Part shown: positions 22,245 through 34,891 of the stretch, piece after piece
Layout of the letters: each line of letters starts with the position of its first letter
How positions within the stretch are numbered: the first letter of the stretch is position 1
Source: Apoda limacodes
Taxonomy: Eukaryota; Arthropoda; Insecta; Lepidoptera; Limacodidae
Length of the DNA stretch: 64,000 bases
NCBI GenBank assembly: GCA_946406115.1
Contig: OX291545.1
Location: 29,507,153 to 29,571,152, forward strand
Reading direction: 5' to 3'
Made by a program: the position numbers and the translations under genes
Notes under the pieces: model-generated
Told to the model about the DNA's origin: nothing
Databases searched by the model: none
Seen by the model: only the letters and a program-made list of their open reading frames with translations

Positions 22245-24245
22245 ATTAGACCCTGAATATCATGTAAGACCAAAGTTCTTGTTATGAGTTCACGACGTAT
22301 CCAACTAGCCCAAACCCGATAGGTTTGCGTTTTTTCGTTACGCAGTTCCTTTGGGTACGTTCCGGATTTATCATCAGACCATTAAAATCATTAAAGATCA
22401 AATTGCTTTTCACGACAAAGCAGACGAGTCCAAATTCAATGGGCGTACGTTGTTTCATTACAGGATGCTTGCAATGTATGTTGTTGATGTCCAACATGTC
22501 ATTGAGATGCACTACGGCTCGTATGCGTCTGCCGGACAAAACCCTCGTAAGTACAGGACATAACTCAGGAGCACACTTTAAAAGCACCACTGCGGGTATA
22601 CCGTCTGACCCACTCGAGTTATAAACGTCTAGAGAAAGCAACGGCCGCCAGACCTCCCGTTGTGTTTTGGAGATTTCCGGGATGGTATTACCGCACCACG
22701 GTATCGTTCATAGTCGTGTTGTAGGCAAAGAGACTGCCCAATAGATAGGCTTTCTCTTTTGCACTATGGGCCAAGTCACCATCGGTCTTTCTCAGTGGTG
22801 GTAACGACGATCGGCAAAAGTTCCCTTCGGCAGCTTTAGCAAGCGACCAGAAAGCACGGCTCCCAAAAGGATAGCTCGCAAGTCACCCATCTTTTTTAAA
22901 AAATGAATTTGAATTCAGCTCTGGCAGTTGCTTTCTTACCTCGAGGCAGCATAAAATTTGCGTTTAACTCAGAAATATTTGGATTATTATTGCAAGCCGT
23001 GGTCCTAACCTCATACGTACTTTGCTACAGAATATTAGCTTCTCTGCAAGACCTATAAAACCACGGTGGCTTTTTGACGCCACCACCTACTTGTAGGTTA
23101 GGAATACATCATTCCATACCAGCGAGGATTAGCTCAGTGACTGCGGCTGCGCAGATGTCAGGAGCTAAAGCAGAGCTGCCTCCACGGGTACGATACACAA
23201 AATTCTCACAATTCATCCCAGTCTGTCAACTTATAGTGCCACACAGGACGTCAATTAGTTGGCCCAGATGAATCGGGTTGTATGCGTCATGCATATTTGA
23301 ATCCGAACGAGACAGTGGCGCATCCACTGAGACAGAATATACTTGTGTAAATGACGTGTAGTCAGCAGAAGGTCCAGAAAGGAGCTCGTATGGTGCTCTG
23401 TAACTGGTATTCTCGTTGGAGAGAGTACCAGCTGAGAGAATCCATAGGTCAGAGCAAATTCCCTGCATAGTTATTGGTTCGAAAACAAAGCAACTCACGA
23501 TGGTGGGCGTTAAAGTCTACCAAAATAACTAGTTCTGCTGTGGGGATATTGCTCTAGAACTTTGGCAGTCGTCAAACTTAGGTGCGTGAAGAGTCGAGTT
23601 ACGATCGTGTCGCCGCTATGAGACCTATAGGCACGCATAGATACGAGTGTGGCCGCCGTGATCTACGCGCACCCACAATATCGACAGGTCCCAAGGTATC
23701 AAGGCACTGAAGGCGGCGACAGCAGATATCCTCCGGGACGCATATACAAACACCGGCATGACTCACAAAATTGTGCTCAAGTTTGTAACCGAGATAATAA
23801 AGGTATGATGTATCGGCCAGGCAGGATATCTGCGTCTCCGTTAAATACGTAATGGTTGGCTGCGCAGTTTCAACGTGATGGTAAACTGCGTTAAGGTTGG
23901 CGTGAATGGCCCCTAATATTGCAAAAGTCCACATTGAATGTGGATTGAGTAGCCGCTGTAAAAACTCTTTTCTTTTTCGTTCTTTTGCCCATTTCTTAAA
24001 AAATATACTACTAAAAATGAGGATTTACTGCATAGACTTAGAGCTTAGAGGACAAAAGTGTGGTACTAGAACTGCCAAAGAATCTCGGCACAGATAATTA
24101 CGTTGTTTCATTACAGAGTTCCTTTGGCTACCTTCCAGCTTCATCATCAGACCTTGAATATCGTGTAAGACCAAAGATCTTTTTACGACGACTCAAACGA
24201 GCCCAAACTCAGTGGGGTTATGTTGTTTAATTACAGAGTTCCGTT
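22245..24245. repeat. Tandem-type unclassified repeat split by a LINE
   Basis: Flanks at 22245-22463 and 24099-24245 share recurring units: CCTGAATATC, TGTAAGACCAAAG, GAGCCCAAAC(T/C), TTGTTTCATTACAG, AGTTCCTTTGG(C/G)TAC and TCATCAGACC. Unit length is roughly 70-135 bp and units repeat within each flank. I recognise it as a common lepidopteran repeat whose class I do not know. The middle (22464-24098) is a family A LINE. Confidence 0.65.
22464..24098 (-). mobile_element. LINE family A copy keeping the ORF start, internally deleted
   Basis: Minus strand. The 5' end (23990-23900) has an ATG reading MGKRTKKKRVFTAATQSTFN then VDFCNIRG, the start of the EN-RT ORF. Endonuclease pieces follow (IHANLNAVYHHVETAQPTI; later SVSVDAPLSRSD), then RT sequence (SSGSDGIPAVVLLKCAPELC). 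The RT core is deleted to LSGRRIRAVV.HLNDMLDINN, and the copy ends abruptly at 22464 with no A-tail. An 18-bp duplication TACGTTGTTTCATTACAG flanks it (22446-22463 and 24099-24116). Many frameshifts. Confidence 0.8.
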
Positions 24246-27200
24246 GGGAACAGGAAGGAAACGTGAGGTGGAATGAAATCCTGCGTTCGTCTATGCGCGG
24301 CTACAGACAGATCGCGCCCACCATAGTAATTTCTATGTAGATTTCAGACGAAATATTTTGACAGTTTGCAATTTTTTTACAAAACACTGAAGCATTGTCA
24401 TGTAAAATAAAAAGTTTCAGTGTGTTGTGTGTTCTTTGTTGTCTTTAATTAACTAAATATTTACGGTGATAATATTGACTAGGGATCCTAAAGGATTTAA
24501 GATGCCTCTTTTTACTCTAAATGGCGGGGCGGGGAGATGTCTAAGCTTATTGATAGTTAAGTTTTTGATGTAATCGACTTGTATTTTAAAGTTTCAAACC
24601 TGTCTGTAAAGTTAGAGGTAAAGGTAGCCTGAATAATATTATTAAGGTCATAGTATCTGTTCATATTAAGTATTAAGTCGTCTGAAATAGAGTGAAGATC
24701 TAAAATCTTTCCAACTGTCCATTTATCATAGCTTATAACGGCTTAAAATGTTTAAAATGAGTTGTTTATGGCAAGTGGACCGCTCTCTAAAAATTCTCTT
24801 TATTAAAATTTAAAATGGAGTTTTGGCGCGAATCTTAAGAAGGAGTGGTGTTTTTTTCTGTTTAATTTTTCTAAATTCATTTAGTGAGTTTCGATGTATA
24901 TATTTTAGCAAAGTTTTACGAAAGCGTGTTAAGAATTGTGCAGCGAAGGCTCATGAATAGTGAATTATGAAGAAATAAGCAGGACATGACGCGCAATGTC
25001 TGAGGATCCACACCAAATCTCCCGCCCAATTTTGGGACTTGAAAACGAGGACGCGCGGTAACGCCCGCGCCACGATACAATATAATATAATTGACTTTGA
25101 CTCTGGCAAATGCATAAATGGTCTGCTAAGACCGTGCGAGCCCATTATAATATTAAAAAAAAAAAAAAAATTTAAAATTAAAAAAAACCCATAAAAAAAA
25201 TTAACGCCGGCTAGTGAACACGTGCTGTTTATTTCTAAAATATTTAAACGTTTGTAGTCTCTTTGAGTTGAATTACATTGGTGCTTCCATTCGTAAGTGC
25301 TGAGTTGCATTACCTTTCTGTAGATAGATTAATCGGTATGTATTCTAATTTCTATGTATATTATGGACACAATCACCATTCGGTATTTATATTTACATGA
25401 ACATAGTAGGTAACGACACCGTTATTTCATTTTCTAAAAATTTCAAAAATTTCCCAATTATCTATGTCACTAATGACATAAGTTGGCATAACTTACTTTA
25501 TTTCCTGAACATTTTGAGGTTGGTTGTGGAATGGGAAATTGGAGCGCGGTCATATTCTCTTCCTTACCCAATTGTATAAATAAATAAAAATTTATTTCAA
25601 ACAATGTCCATAGATTGTTAGTAGTGGTACAATACTTAATACTATGTTAGTAACAGCATATAATTTTATTATCTAATCGTACAAATTACCATCCCCACCA
25701 AGTGCCTTGATATTGGACAGTCAAACCTGAAGCGGATACGGTAAAGTAGCGACCTGCGGCCTTTTTACGCATTATGGCGCTAAAACCATCCACATGCGCC
25801 TCAGCGAACATTCCAGACGCGCTGCAATAGCGAAATTATCCTGAAAATGTTGTTAAATTGGACCCGCAGAGTTTCGTTTAATATACTTTCTCTGCACACA
25901 TTCTAGCCAGAGTAACAAAAAGGGGATACAACAGATAAAATTCTTGCAAGTGTTGGTTTTAAAGCACTGTCACCTAGCAGGACATAGCTACTGCCACTGT
26001 ATACTCCCATATCAACTAATGTCAACCTGTTTGACAAGCCCGGTCATTTTTTCCCTTGCGCCCCCTTCTAGTTACTCTGACCACTGCCATAATTAGGCAT
26101 ATTAATAAGTAAATAAACCTTGCTCACCAAGAGTTCCATTGGTTTATGCCTTAATTATCAGTTTTTGGATTTTTTTCTATAAGTAGGTATTTGTAATGTA
26201 ACATCTTGCTTCCTGCCAAATTCCATGATTCTAGGCCAAGGGAAGTACCCCATAGGTTTTGATTTATTTGTGTATGCCAAAACATGTGACAAAAATGATT
26301 CTTAGGCTGCATTTTTTTTATTGTGTTCACTTAGAATCTTCATTATTTACAGCTGTACTATTTGATATCAATTTTAACTTGATACCTTCACATGTTTCTG
26401 AGAAAAAGGGTCTTGACAGACAACAAAGTAACCCTATATATAAGGGTTCCTTTTTTCCTTTTGATATTGGAACTCTAAAAATGGGGTACAAATGATTCAC
26501 CCACATATCATTTTCCTGTGTTATTCAATGCTACATAAATATATACCTCTTAGCTGTGACAACTTTATCTAGGCAGAAACTAGAATTAATGCACTTTTTA
26601 TACTAAACTTGCATAAACTATCGCCACCAGTTGGCACAGTATATCACTGGCTGCATGCAAAGACATTGCAAAGATACTTTTTGCAATCTTATTACCGTGA
26701 CCTTCAACCTGACTGTGCCACTGCCATATAGACTTTTATATGTTATCTCCAATAACATAGGTAAAAAAAAGCTACTGCCCAAGAGACTGTAATTGAGGCT
26801 AAATTGATCCTGCCTAAATTTGGCCTTTAAAATGTTTCCATTGATAATTAGGTCCAATTCCGGAGTGATTGTTTTTGCACACATCTTGAATTTGGTATAA
26901 ATAAAAGCACTCTGAAGAATGTGTCACATATAATTTGTACTTCAAAAGTTTCCATATGCTTACATCAAAATGGTTGAGGCTGTTTTGTGTGGTCACTGCT
27001 AGAGTCAGCTGCTATCTGACAGATGTCCAGACAAATATTATGCAGGCACCATTTAGTAATATATTCATAAGCTGGAAACCCAAAACTTGCTGACCAACAG
27101 AACAAGCTTGACTTATAATATGTTCATGTATTGTGATGCTATTTTTTTAATTGTTCCTTAATGTACAGTAACAAAAAGATCTTAAATTTACTTTATATTT

Positions 27201-27276
27201 GTGGACAGCTGCTTAACTGCTCCTTTCATAACTCTCCATCCTGTTAACTGTTAAACTAATTTTAACACATATTAAA
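24246..27276. other. Non-genic stretch upstream of the La gene
   Basis: No supported gene. It contains an A17 tract near 25153 and a degraded relative of the 8-kb and 15-kb interspersed repeat at about 26230-26490 (AAGGGTTCC.TTTTTCCTTTTG, GGAACTCTAAAAATGGGGTAC). The La promoter and any 5' non-coding exon should lie in the last few hundred bases. Confidence 0.4.
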
Positions 27277-27295
27277 ATCTTACCGCAGATCCATA

Positions 27296-30200
27296 ATGTC
27301 TGACCAAGAAACAATTACAAAAAATGATGATGTGAAAGTGAAAGTCGAGAATGGCAAAAATGCACAGGATGAAACAGAACTGGAAAATGCAATTATTCAA
27401 CAAGTTGAATATTATTTTGGTAAGTTGTTTTTACTTGTTACACCACCAATGATGCTTTTGGAATTTAAGATCCAGATCAAGTAAATATAAAACTACTGAT
27501 TCTATATTGGTAAATCTATAATCACTATAATATCCAGTCTTTTTTGGACATCAACAACATACATTGCCATGCAGATGACAGTACTGGAGACGCTTATTAC
27601 ATGGGCCGTGCAAGCATCCCACGTTCCGTTGTGGAGGAAAAGCGTAAAGAACTTGTGTCTCAAATCGAGATTGGTCTGTCCAAAGTCTCTGACTGGGGGC
27701 GGGAAAATTTGGTCCGATTCAATCCTTCAAAGACACAAGTCTGCGCGTTCACCGCTAAGAAAACCCCATTCACTGTAGTCCCACAATTCCAGAACACTCC
27801 CCTCTCCATCTCCAAGAGCATTGGGATCCTTGGCGTTGACATCTCCGGCAATGTTCAGTTCCGAGATCATTTACTAGACAAGGTAAAGCTGGCGTCCAAA
27901 AAACTTGGTGTACTCAACAGAGCGAAGCAGTACTTCACGTCGGGGCAAAGGTTGCTACTTTACAAGTCGCAAGTCCGGCCCCATATGGAGTACTGCTGCC
28001 ATCTCTGGGCGGGTGCACCCGGATACCAGCTTGGCTCTTTTGACTCGGTTCAATGACGGGCTGTGAGAATTGTCGACGATCCCAAACTTACTTGCGGTAT
28101 CGAGCCCTTAAGTCTGAGGAGAGACTTTGCCTCCCTGTGTGTGTTCTACCGCTTGTACAATGGATTGTGTTCTGAGGAATTGTGCGAAATGATGCCCACG
28201 GCTACTTTCTACCATCGCAACGCTCGCCATCGACAGGTGGCATTTTCACACTTTGTAACCCAAATGGTCGCGTACAGTGCGGTTTCAGAGAAACTTCCTC
28301 CCGCGAATGCTTGGGTTGTGGAATGAGCTCCCTGCCAATGTTTTCTCTAAGGACTACAGTATGGGGTTCTTTAAAAAAGAAGTTATTAGATTTCTGAAGG
28401 GTCGGCAACGCGCGAGCGATGCCCCTGGTGTTGCAAGCATCCGTAGGCTACGGTGACCGCTTACAATCAGGCGGACCGTAGGCTTGTTTGCCACCTTAGT
28501 GGTATAAAAAAATAAAAAAAAATTAAGATTTAATCTGAGATAAAATTTAAAATTCAAAAGTGGATTCTTGTATAGGAATTTATTTTATAATTTAAATATA
28601 CTCAAAACCTCTGTATTTTATTTTACAGTCAATTAAAGTAGTTAAAGTAGAAGCTACATATTCGCAGAGGATACCTTATGCCGCAGATGCAGAGGACAAT
28701 TATTCATATTACCTCATATTAATAATGTTTATTAATATAGGATATGTTTCATATTTTTAAATCAACAAATACTGAAAACACAAATAACTGAACTGCAAAT
28801 AAGGAGCTTTCACTATATTGCATTAGTAATAATACTTACGCAAACATCTATGTCACCAACTGTCCTCCTAATTGACATAAACCGTCTTAGTGATCTAACC
28901 CCATGATGTTAAGAAAAGATTTTGGTATCTACTCCTTATTTCAGACTGTCTCTTTGCTAATATCCTTCAATTGGCCCTGTATATAAATTGCTAACAGATT
29001 TATATTCTTATTTATATTATTAGATTGAAGTATTTACTGACTTCGTAGGTGATAATTTTTAGTAGTAGCATAATAGTTTTGCTGACCTAGTTTATACATC
29101 TGCTAATTCTTAAGCCCCCTAAAAAAATAATTGACATGTTTTTAGTAGCTTACAAACCCTTTTTTTATTACCTTTGAGTACATATTGTATACTTGTTAGC
29201 TGATTATCAAAGTATTGTATTATTACTTTAAATAGAACTTCTTGCCAGCTCTTTTTTAGAAGACATTAACATTATTTACCAAATGTATCGACAATTCAAA
29301 ATTGTATATACATTTTAAATTTATTTGAGGGTAATTTAACCACATGTTCTGGACTTTTATTGTAGAAAAATATACTTTGTATTGCAAAAGAGCTATGTAC
29401 CTTCTAAAGACAACATTTGGGAACTACCTATTTATCTTTATTTCTTGTATTAACACTGTGTAGGTCACTATTTTAAGCAAATAAACGACAGTTGTCACAA
29501 CATGTCAGTCTTCCAATGCCGTAGAATATTAACAATTGCATGCAGTATTTAGTTCTTTTGGTGCTGTAAGATGGCTGTAAGGAACAGGTGATTCATTTTT
29601 GGCACAGGCATAGAGGTAGGAGAATAACATTGATTTATTCTGGTTAAGTGCTTCATGGGAGCAGTTAGTCTATGATAAGTAATAAGTATTGCTATCAACA
29701 ACAGCTGTTTTCATGTCAATTGGGTTTTATAATTATAATTATAAATATAATTTTATAATTTCAATTTTATGTCAAGTATAAAGAAATGACATCACAAAGT
29801 TGTCATAAAGTAACATATTAGAATATAACATAGTGAAAACTTAGTTATGCTGAAAAATTGAATGTGATTCATGTCAAACTTTGACAAAATGACTTAATAG
29901 ATCCCCATCATACTTAACAGTGTATTCATTTGTTTTCTATCTTCAGGTGACTTGAATCTCCCACGCGATAAGTTTCTCCGTGAACAAGTGAAGCTAGATG
30001 ATGGGTGGGTGCCCCTGGAGATCCTTATAAAGTTTAACCGCCTCGCCAAACTCACGACTGACCTAGATGTCATAGCCGCTGCCCTCAACAAAGCCACTTC
30101 TGGTCTCTTAGAGGTATTTTGGTCCAATTTTTTTTTCAAGAACACTAACTTTGTTGCTTTTCTAATTTTACTTACCTAATTGATAATGAATAAGCACTTG

Positions 30201-33200
30201 AAATCAAATCATAGATGTGACCAAAATATATTGCTAAACATAATTTTTTATTTCACATTTTTAGATAATGCAAGTTATTACTACCCATAATTACAATATT
30301 TTTATGCATTGTTTAATTTTTATGGCACTGTATTTAGGTTTCAGAAGACAACAAGAAAGTAAGAAGAAGTCCAGAATTTCCACTACCAGAAATGAATGAG
30401 GACCGACGCAAGGAACTTTTAAGCCGCACAGTCTATGCTAAAGGTTTTGCCAAAGATTCTGTCTTAGATGACTTGTTAAAGTTCTTCAAAGATCAGGGCG
30501 ATGTGGAGAATGTTGTTATGAGGAGATATTTAGATAAATCATCTAAGAAACGACTTTTTAAAGGATCAGTTTTTGCTACATTTAAAGTTAAAGAACAGGT
30601 AAATCGTACAATCCAAAACTATTGGTCCTACCTGTCTTTAAAGTTACTTTAGATTTATTCAAATAAAATCTGCAGCTTTATGCAATATCGTATATACACA
30701 ATATTGATGAAATAAATAAACTCTATTTAATTTAATTAGTAATCCCGTTGATTAATCATTTTAATTTTTTTATGTGTTAATTGAATGCAATTTAAAGCTT
30801 ATTTTACAAGCAAGGTAGATTCCACGCGTAATTTCGTTAAATACATAAATCTTTAAACATGCTACAATAAACTTGGAAATGTGGTATATTACGTATGCGA
30901 AAGTTTTAATAATGTTTTTAATATTGCCTGTACAAGATATATTATTTTAAAGTACACTAGTACATAGTTGTATATTTTTTAGGCAGAAAAATTTGTGGAT
31001 AGCAAAGGCATAAAATATGGACAAACAGAGTTAGTCATCCGCTGGCAGGATGACTATCTCAAAGATAAACAGGAGGAGTACACAGCTCGGAAAGAGAAGA
31101 GAGAAAAGAAACCTAAAAACACTGAGGTAAGTATCAGATGCTAAATTACTCTCTTTTTCTTTTTTTATGCCTCTAAGGTGGTAAAGCAGCTTACGGGCCG
31201 CCTGATGGTAAGCAGTCACCGCAGCCTATGGTCGCTTGCAACACCTAGGGCATCACGCGCGCGTTGCGGACCCTTCAAAAATCTAATAACTTCTATCTTA
31301 AGGACATATCCTTAAAGAAAACCCTGACAGGGAGCTCATTCCACAATCTAAGTGTTCGCGGGAGGAAGTTTCTCTGAAACCGCACTGTAAGCAACCATTT
31401 CGGTTCTGTGAGAATGAATTTCCTGCCGATGGCGAGCGATGCGATGGTAGAATGGTTACCCATGGGCATCATTTTGAATGTTTTTTCTTAAATTCTTTTA
31501 TTTATGTTCTTACTAGTAATTATAATGTCCAATCAATTTGTGTAATAAATAGTATTCAATATTTATATTAGATATTTAAAAGTTAAATTTTACAATATGT
31601 TTCTTAAACCTATACTATGTATTAATATGTATGGCAATAGTATTAATTTTTATAAATAGAAGTTTATTTCATTGTGGTATATTATAGTTATAAAATATTT
31701 TTATTATGGATTACGATAAATGTATAGCAACTAATACAGAAATCTTCATTTTAAAAAAAAATTAAAAATAAATTTACATTATACTGTTATGTGTATTTTA
31801 CAAGATACACAAAAACAATCACACATTTTGTTTGTCAAAACAATCAAATCTGTTTTTTTTTGTAATTATGAAATAAAATACTGTTCGTATATTTTTTTTA
31901 GGACAAAAAAGAAGAGAAAGAAGAGTTTACGCTACCGATCGGTACAGTACTGCATTTCAGTCAAGGACACGACAAAATGACCCGAGAAAATGTCAAGGAC
32001 GCACTAACACCTTTAGGTACTTGGTATTAGAAATATACAAAGTTTTATCAGGTGTTAAATATCTTTCATACTTAAGAGTAACTAGTCCACAAAAAGCATT
32101 GCCATATTTCTGTCACACCTTGGACACAACAAAAATCCCGTTATTCATGGCTAACAAACACTTCTTCGAAGGTCGGTGGTGGCACAGGGGATTCGATTTC
32201 ACCTTGTGTCCTGAATGGCGGAGGTTCAAACCCGATGTGTACGAATGAGTCTTTTTCTTAATTACAATCAAGGAAATTAATTGTTTACACTACTGGCTTT
32301 CAGTAAAGGAGAAGATCGTGAGGAAACCTGCATAAGTCAAAAAGAAACATGTGAAGTCCACAATCTGCACTGGGCCCTTAGTGTGGACAATGGTAGGCCG
32401 TGCCCCAATATTGGGGATGTATAAGGCTGAAGAGGAACTAACTAGGGATCGCAATCCCGCAGCTTATTCAATCCCGCGGGATCTTTGAAATTATGTTGTA
32501 CTACAGATTTTTGTGTAAAAATCAACTTTTAGGGTTCCACACCCAAAGGGTAAAAATCGGAATCCTAATCACCTACAGAAAGACGTGCGCAGGCGCAGCG
32601 TAGTACCATTTATGTACAACTGAAACACCGCACTCGTGCTACTCGCGATTTACGCAAATGTTTTAGCGCCAAATTTTTAATTTGCGGGATCCAGCAGATT
32701 AATAGAAGCAGCGGGATCCCGCAGGAATGCGCGGTCCCTAGAACTAACACTACAAAATGATATGACGTGTGTATACATATACTACAGAGTGGTGTACATT
32801 GATCATGATGCATTATGTCACCTAGTCCCTCCTATATCTTCTCCATTTCTTCTGTTGCCTATTTGTGCATTAAAGTCATAGTTTTATTCGGTTTTTGTGT
32901 TTCAAATGTAAATTTGAAATTTAAACTTATAATTCCTATTTGTTTTTGGTTGAAGTTTTATATTTAAGGTTTTCAACATAATGCCAACAGTTCTAAATAA
33001 TTTATGAGTGTATTTATCTGCTCAGGTGCTGAAGTAGCGTATATCGACTTCCAAGTAGGAGACACAGAAGGTTGGGTGCGTCTAACCAAAGAAAATATGG
33101 CAAAAGAAGTATTTGAAAAAATAACAGATGGCAAAATCAAAATTGGTGATTCAGAAGTAGTATTTAATCTCTTAGAAGGTGAAGAAGAGAAGAAATACTT

Positions 33201-33378
33201 GGATAAGACGGTTGAAGTAATGGTAAAGAGACGACAAGGACAGAAAAATTATAGAAACAAAGGTGGTAGAAACTTTAAAGGAAAATATCAAGGTAGGAAA
33301 CGTAAGCAAGACCAAGGAGGGGATAACGACGCACCACCAGCTAAAGTTAAAGTTGAAGCAAAAACTCAAGCAAGTTAA
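27296..33378 (+). CDS. La: La (SS-B) ribonucleoprotein homolog, six coding exons
   Basis: Exons 27296-27419, 29947-30113, 30338-30598, 30983-31126, 31902-32016 and 33026-33378 join in frame with GT-AG borders to 387 residues, close to other La proteins (~390-410). The La motif (~28-105) holds [18 protein letters not shown] and [19 protein letters not shown], which bind 3' UUU-OH. RRM1 (~117-200) holds [11 protein letters not shown] and [11 protein letters not shown]. The C-terminal xRRM (~243-345) holds GTVLHFSQG and [12 protein letters not shown] Lys/Arg-rich tail follows ([17 protein letters not shown]), typical of nuclear retention signals. La protects and folds nascent pol III transcripts. 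A TTACCGCAG acceptor just before the ATG (27280-27288) suggests a 5' non-coding exon. Introns 1, 4 and 5 carry mobile elements; all coding exons are intact. Confidence 0.95.
27543..28520 (+). mobile_element. LINE family A, 5'-truncated copy in La intron 1
   Basis: Sense-oriented insertion starting inside the RT at [13 protein letters not shown], so the catalytic YADD reads HADD here. It then runs 170 codons (27544-28056) through [20 protein letters not shown] and [16 protein letters not shown] to a TGA at 28054, then in the same frame to 28326 ([20 protein letters not shown]). The 3' end is CCACCTTAGTGGTATAAAAA followed by an A-rich tail. It is very similar to the copy at 37049-39547, so probably young. 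It is not expected to be translated and should be spliced out with the intron. Confidence 0.85.
28521..29946. other. Remainder of La intron 1
   Basis: AT-rich intron sequence. A GAACTTCTTGCCAGCTCTTT string near 29234 resembles the LINE 3'-UTR motif but is too short to assign. Confidence 0.4.
31165..31482 (-). mobile_element. LINE family A 3' fragment in La intron 4
   Basis: Antisense to La. Holds the family A tail (CTCTAAGGTGG; GGTAAGCAGTCACCGCAGCC), the CGTTGCGGACCCTTCAAAAA block and the C-terminal coding part through GATGGCGAGCGATGCGATGG. Diverged and 5'-truncated. Confidence 0.85.
32168..32430 (+). mobile_element. tRNA-derived SINE in La intron 5
   Basis: Contains a GGTTCAAACCC pol III B box (32223-32233) preceded by GTGTCCTGAATGGCGGA, then GAGGAAACCTGCAT, TGTGAAGTCCAC, CTGCACTGGGCCC and CCCCAATATTGGGGATGTAT ending near AAGGCTGA. 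The order matches a common lepidopteran SINE family. Sense to La. Confidence 0.8.
32443..32740. mobile_element. hAT-type MITE with perfect 8-bp TSD
   Basis: 298 bp with termini TAGGGATCGC and (complement) TAGGGACCGC, flanked by a perfect 8-bp duplication GAACTAAC (32435-32442 and 32741-32748). Internal CCCGCGGGATC and GCGGGATCCCGC blocks extend the terminal symmetry. An 8-bp duplication with short inverted repeats is the hAT pattern. No transposase is encoded. Located in La intron 5, abutting the SINE. Confidence 0.85.
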
Positions 33379-33944
33379 AGTTTAATTTTAAGTATAATTA
33401 ACTTCCTATAATCTACTGTTATTGATGTTCGACGCAAATTTGAATAGTACGTTTTTGGAAAAATGTTGATGATTGTTAGGACTTTTGTTCAAAAATATTT
33501 TCGTTACCTTATCGAAGTCACTACGGACTTTTATAGTTAATGATAAATGTAAGTTAAAACTACGTGAAATTATAAGAAAAGTATGTAATGACAAAGTTTC
33601 TCTGGATGCTTGATTGTACTGAATGTGAATGTATGTATTGTAAAAAATTCAAATATTCAAGTAATTTTATTTGTGTTAATCTGTTGTCTACTATATGTAA
33701 AGAATTGTTACAAAGAAGTTGCGTTAACTAAAGTAAAAACTAAAAAAGTATATTACTTTTTATCACTTTTTAGTAGAATGTAAGTAAAAAGTAAAAAGTA
33801 GAATGACCGAGCTATATGGAACAGGGTTCCTCTTTGTTTTGTATTAAACATATTTTTGTTTAATTATTTAGCTGTTTTTTCATTAATTATCCTAATTAAA
33901 ACGTCTAGATAACGCCGTTTTGCTATAGTAGCCATCAAACAGAT
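33379..33944. other. La 3' flank
   Basis: Sequence after the La stop, presumably the 3' UTR. No canonical AATAAA is convincing before the SINE at 33945; ATTAAA at 33842 is a possible signal. Confidence 0.4.
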
Positions 33945-34175
33945 GTAAATAAATATTTCTGGACATCACAAAGTGTTATGTGGTCCCAAACTAAGCAAAC
34001 CTTGTATTATGGAAGACTTGACAACGGAAACAAATACTTCTATACTTTTTTGTATATACATACATACTTTACTTACATAGAAGAATCACATTATTCTTTG
34101 GCCTGTGCGAAGATCGATCCCCCGCCCCTGGGATGAGTAGGCAGTAATATAACCACGGAGCAACTCTGATTTATC
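33945..34175 (-). mobile_element. SINE-like element, copy 1
   Basis: Begins AAATAAATATTTCTGGACATCA and later carries GATCGATCCCCCGCCCCTGG and GAGTAGGCAGTAATATAACC, arranged like the SINE at 56028-56240: the non-tRNA 3' part comes first and the tRNA-like head last when read on the plus strand. B box degraded. Confidence 0.6.
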
Positions 34176-34473
34176 TTACTGACCACTGTACGCGACAGTT
34201 ACCCGCTTCACATTAAAATTCAAAGTATGCTTCTGAATAGCCGGTCTTATTTCTGCATAAAATAGACATTGCTTTCTAGATATTATAGAAGATAAAAAAA
34301 TTGCATTACCTTCAATACCCCTTGAGCGTCTGAGTATGAGCTTTCTTCTTATACATATTTTTCTTCAGTGGGGTTTTAAAGGCGATGTAATTTATTTATT
34401 TTTACTTTGTACTTCACATACGTCACTAGGGGATCAACCTAATTAATCAAAAACTATCAGATTTTTAAACCGT

Positions 34474-34537
34474 GGCGTTGCAAGCGTCTGAACGCTACCA
34501 GGCAGGCCTTGTGCTTGTTTGCCACCTTTCGATGGTA
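34474..34537 (+). mobile_element. LINE family A tail fragment
   Basis: A 64-bp piece: GCGTTGCAAGCGTCTGAACG followed by CAGGCAGGCCTTGTGCTTGT and TTGCCACCTTTCGATGGTA, a degraded family A 3' terminus. Confidence 0.65.
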
Positions 34538-34891
34538 CGGAACTCTTACTCGCACTTCGCTAGTTTTTTGTGGAAGTTTGTTCACGATTGTACTATAAAA
34601 CATTTATTCGGTGCCATGGTTGTGATCATTAATTTGTAAACAGCACTACCAGTAGTTCGGCTGGTTGTGCTGTTTAAAATAATGAAAAAAAATATGCTTA
34701 CAATCGGCAAAGATATCACGTAAAATACACAAAAAGTTTTGTGTTAGAATTGAGTTAATAATGACGAAGTGTTTAGTCTCCCTTTTAGTCACACTTTCGT
34801 ACCAAATCTGATGATGTATTGGAAGATCAGAGAAGAATAATTAATGCTGTGGAAATGAGAGCATTGAAAAGTGTATGTGGGCCCGTTACTA

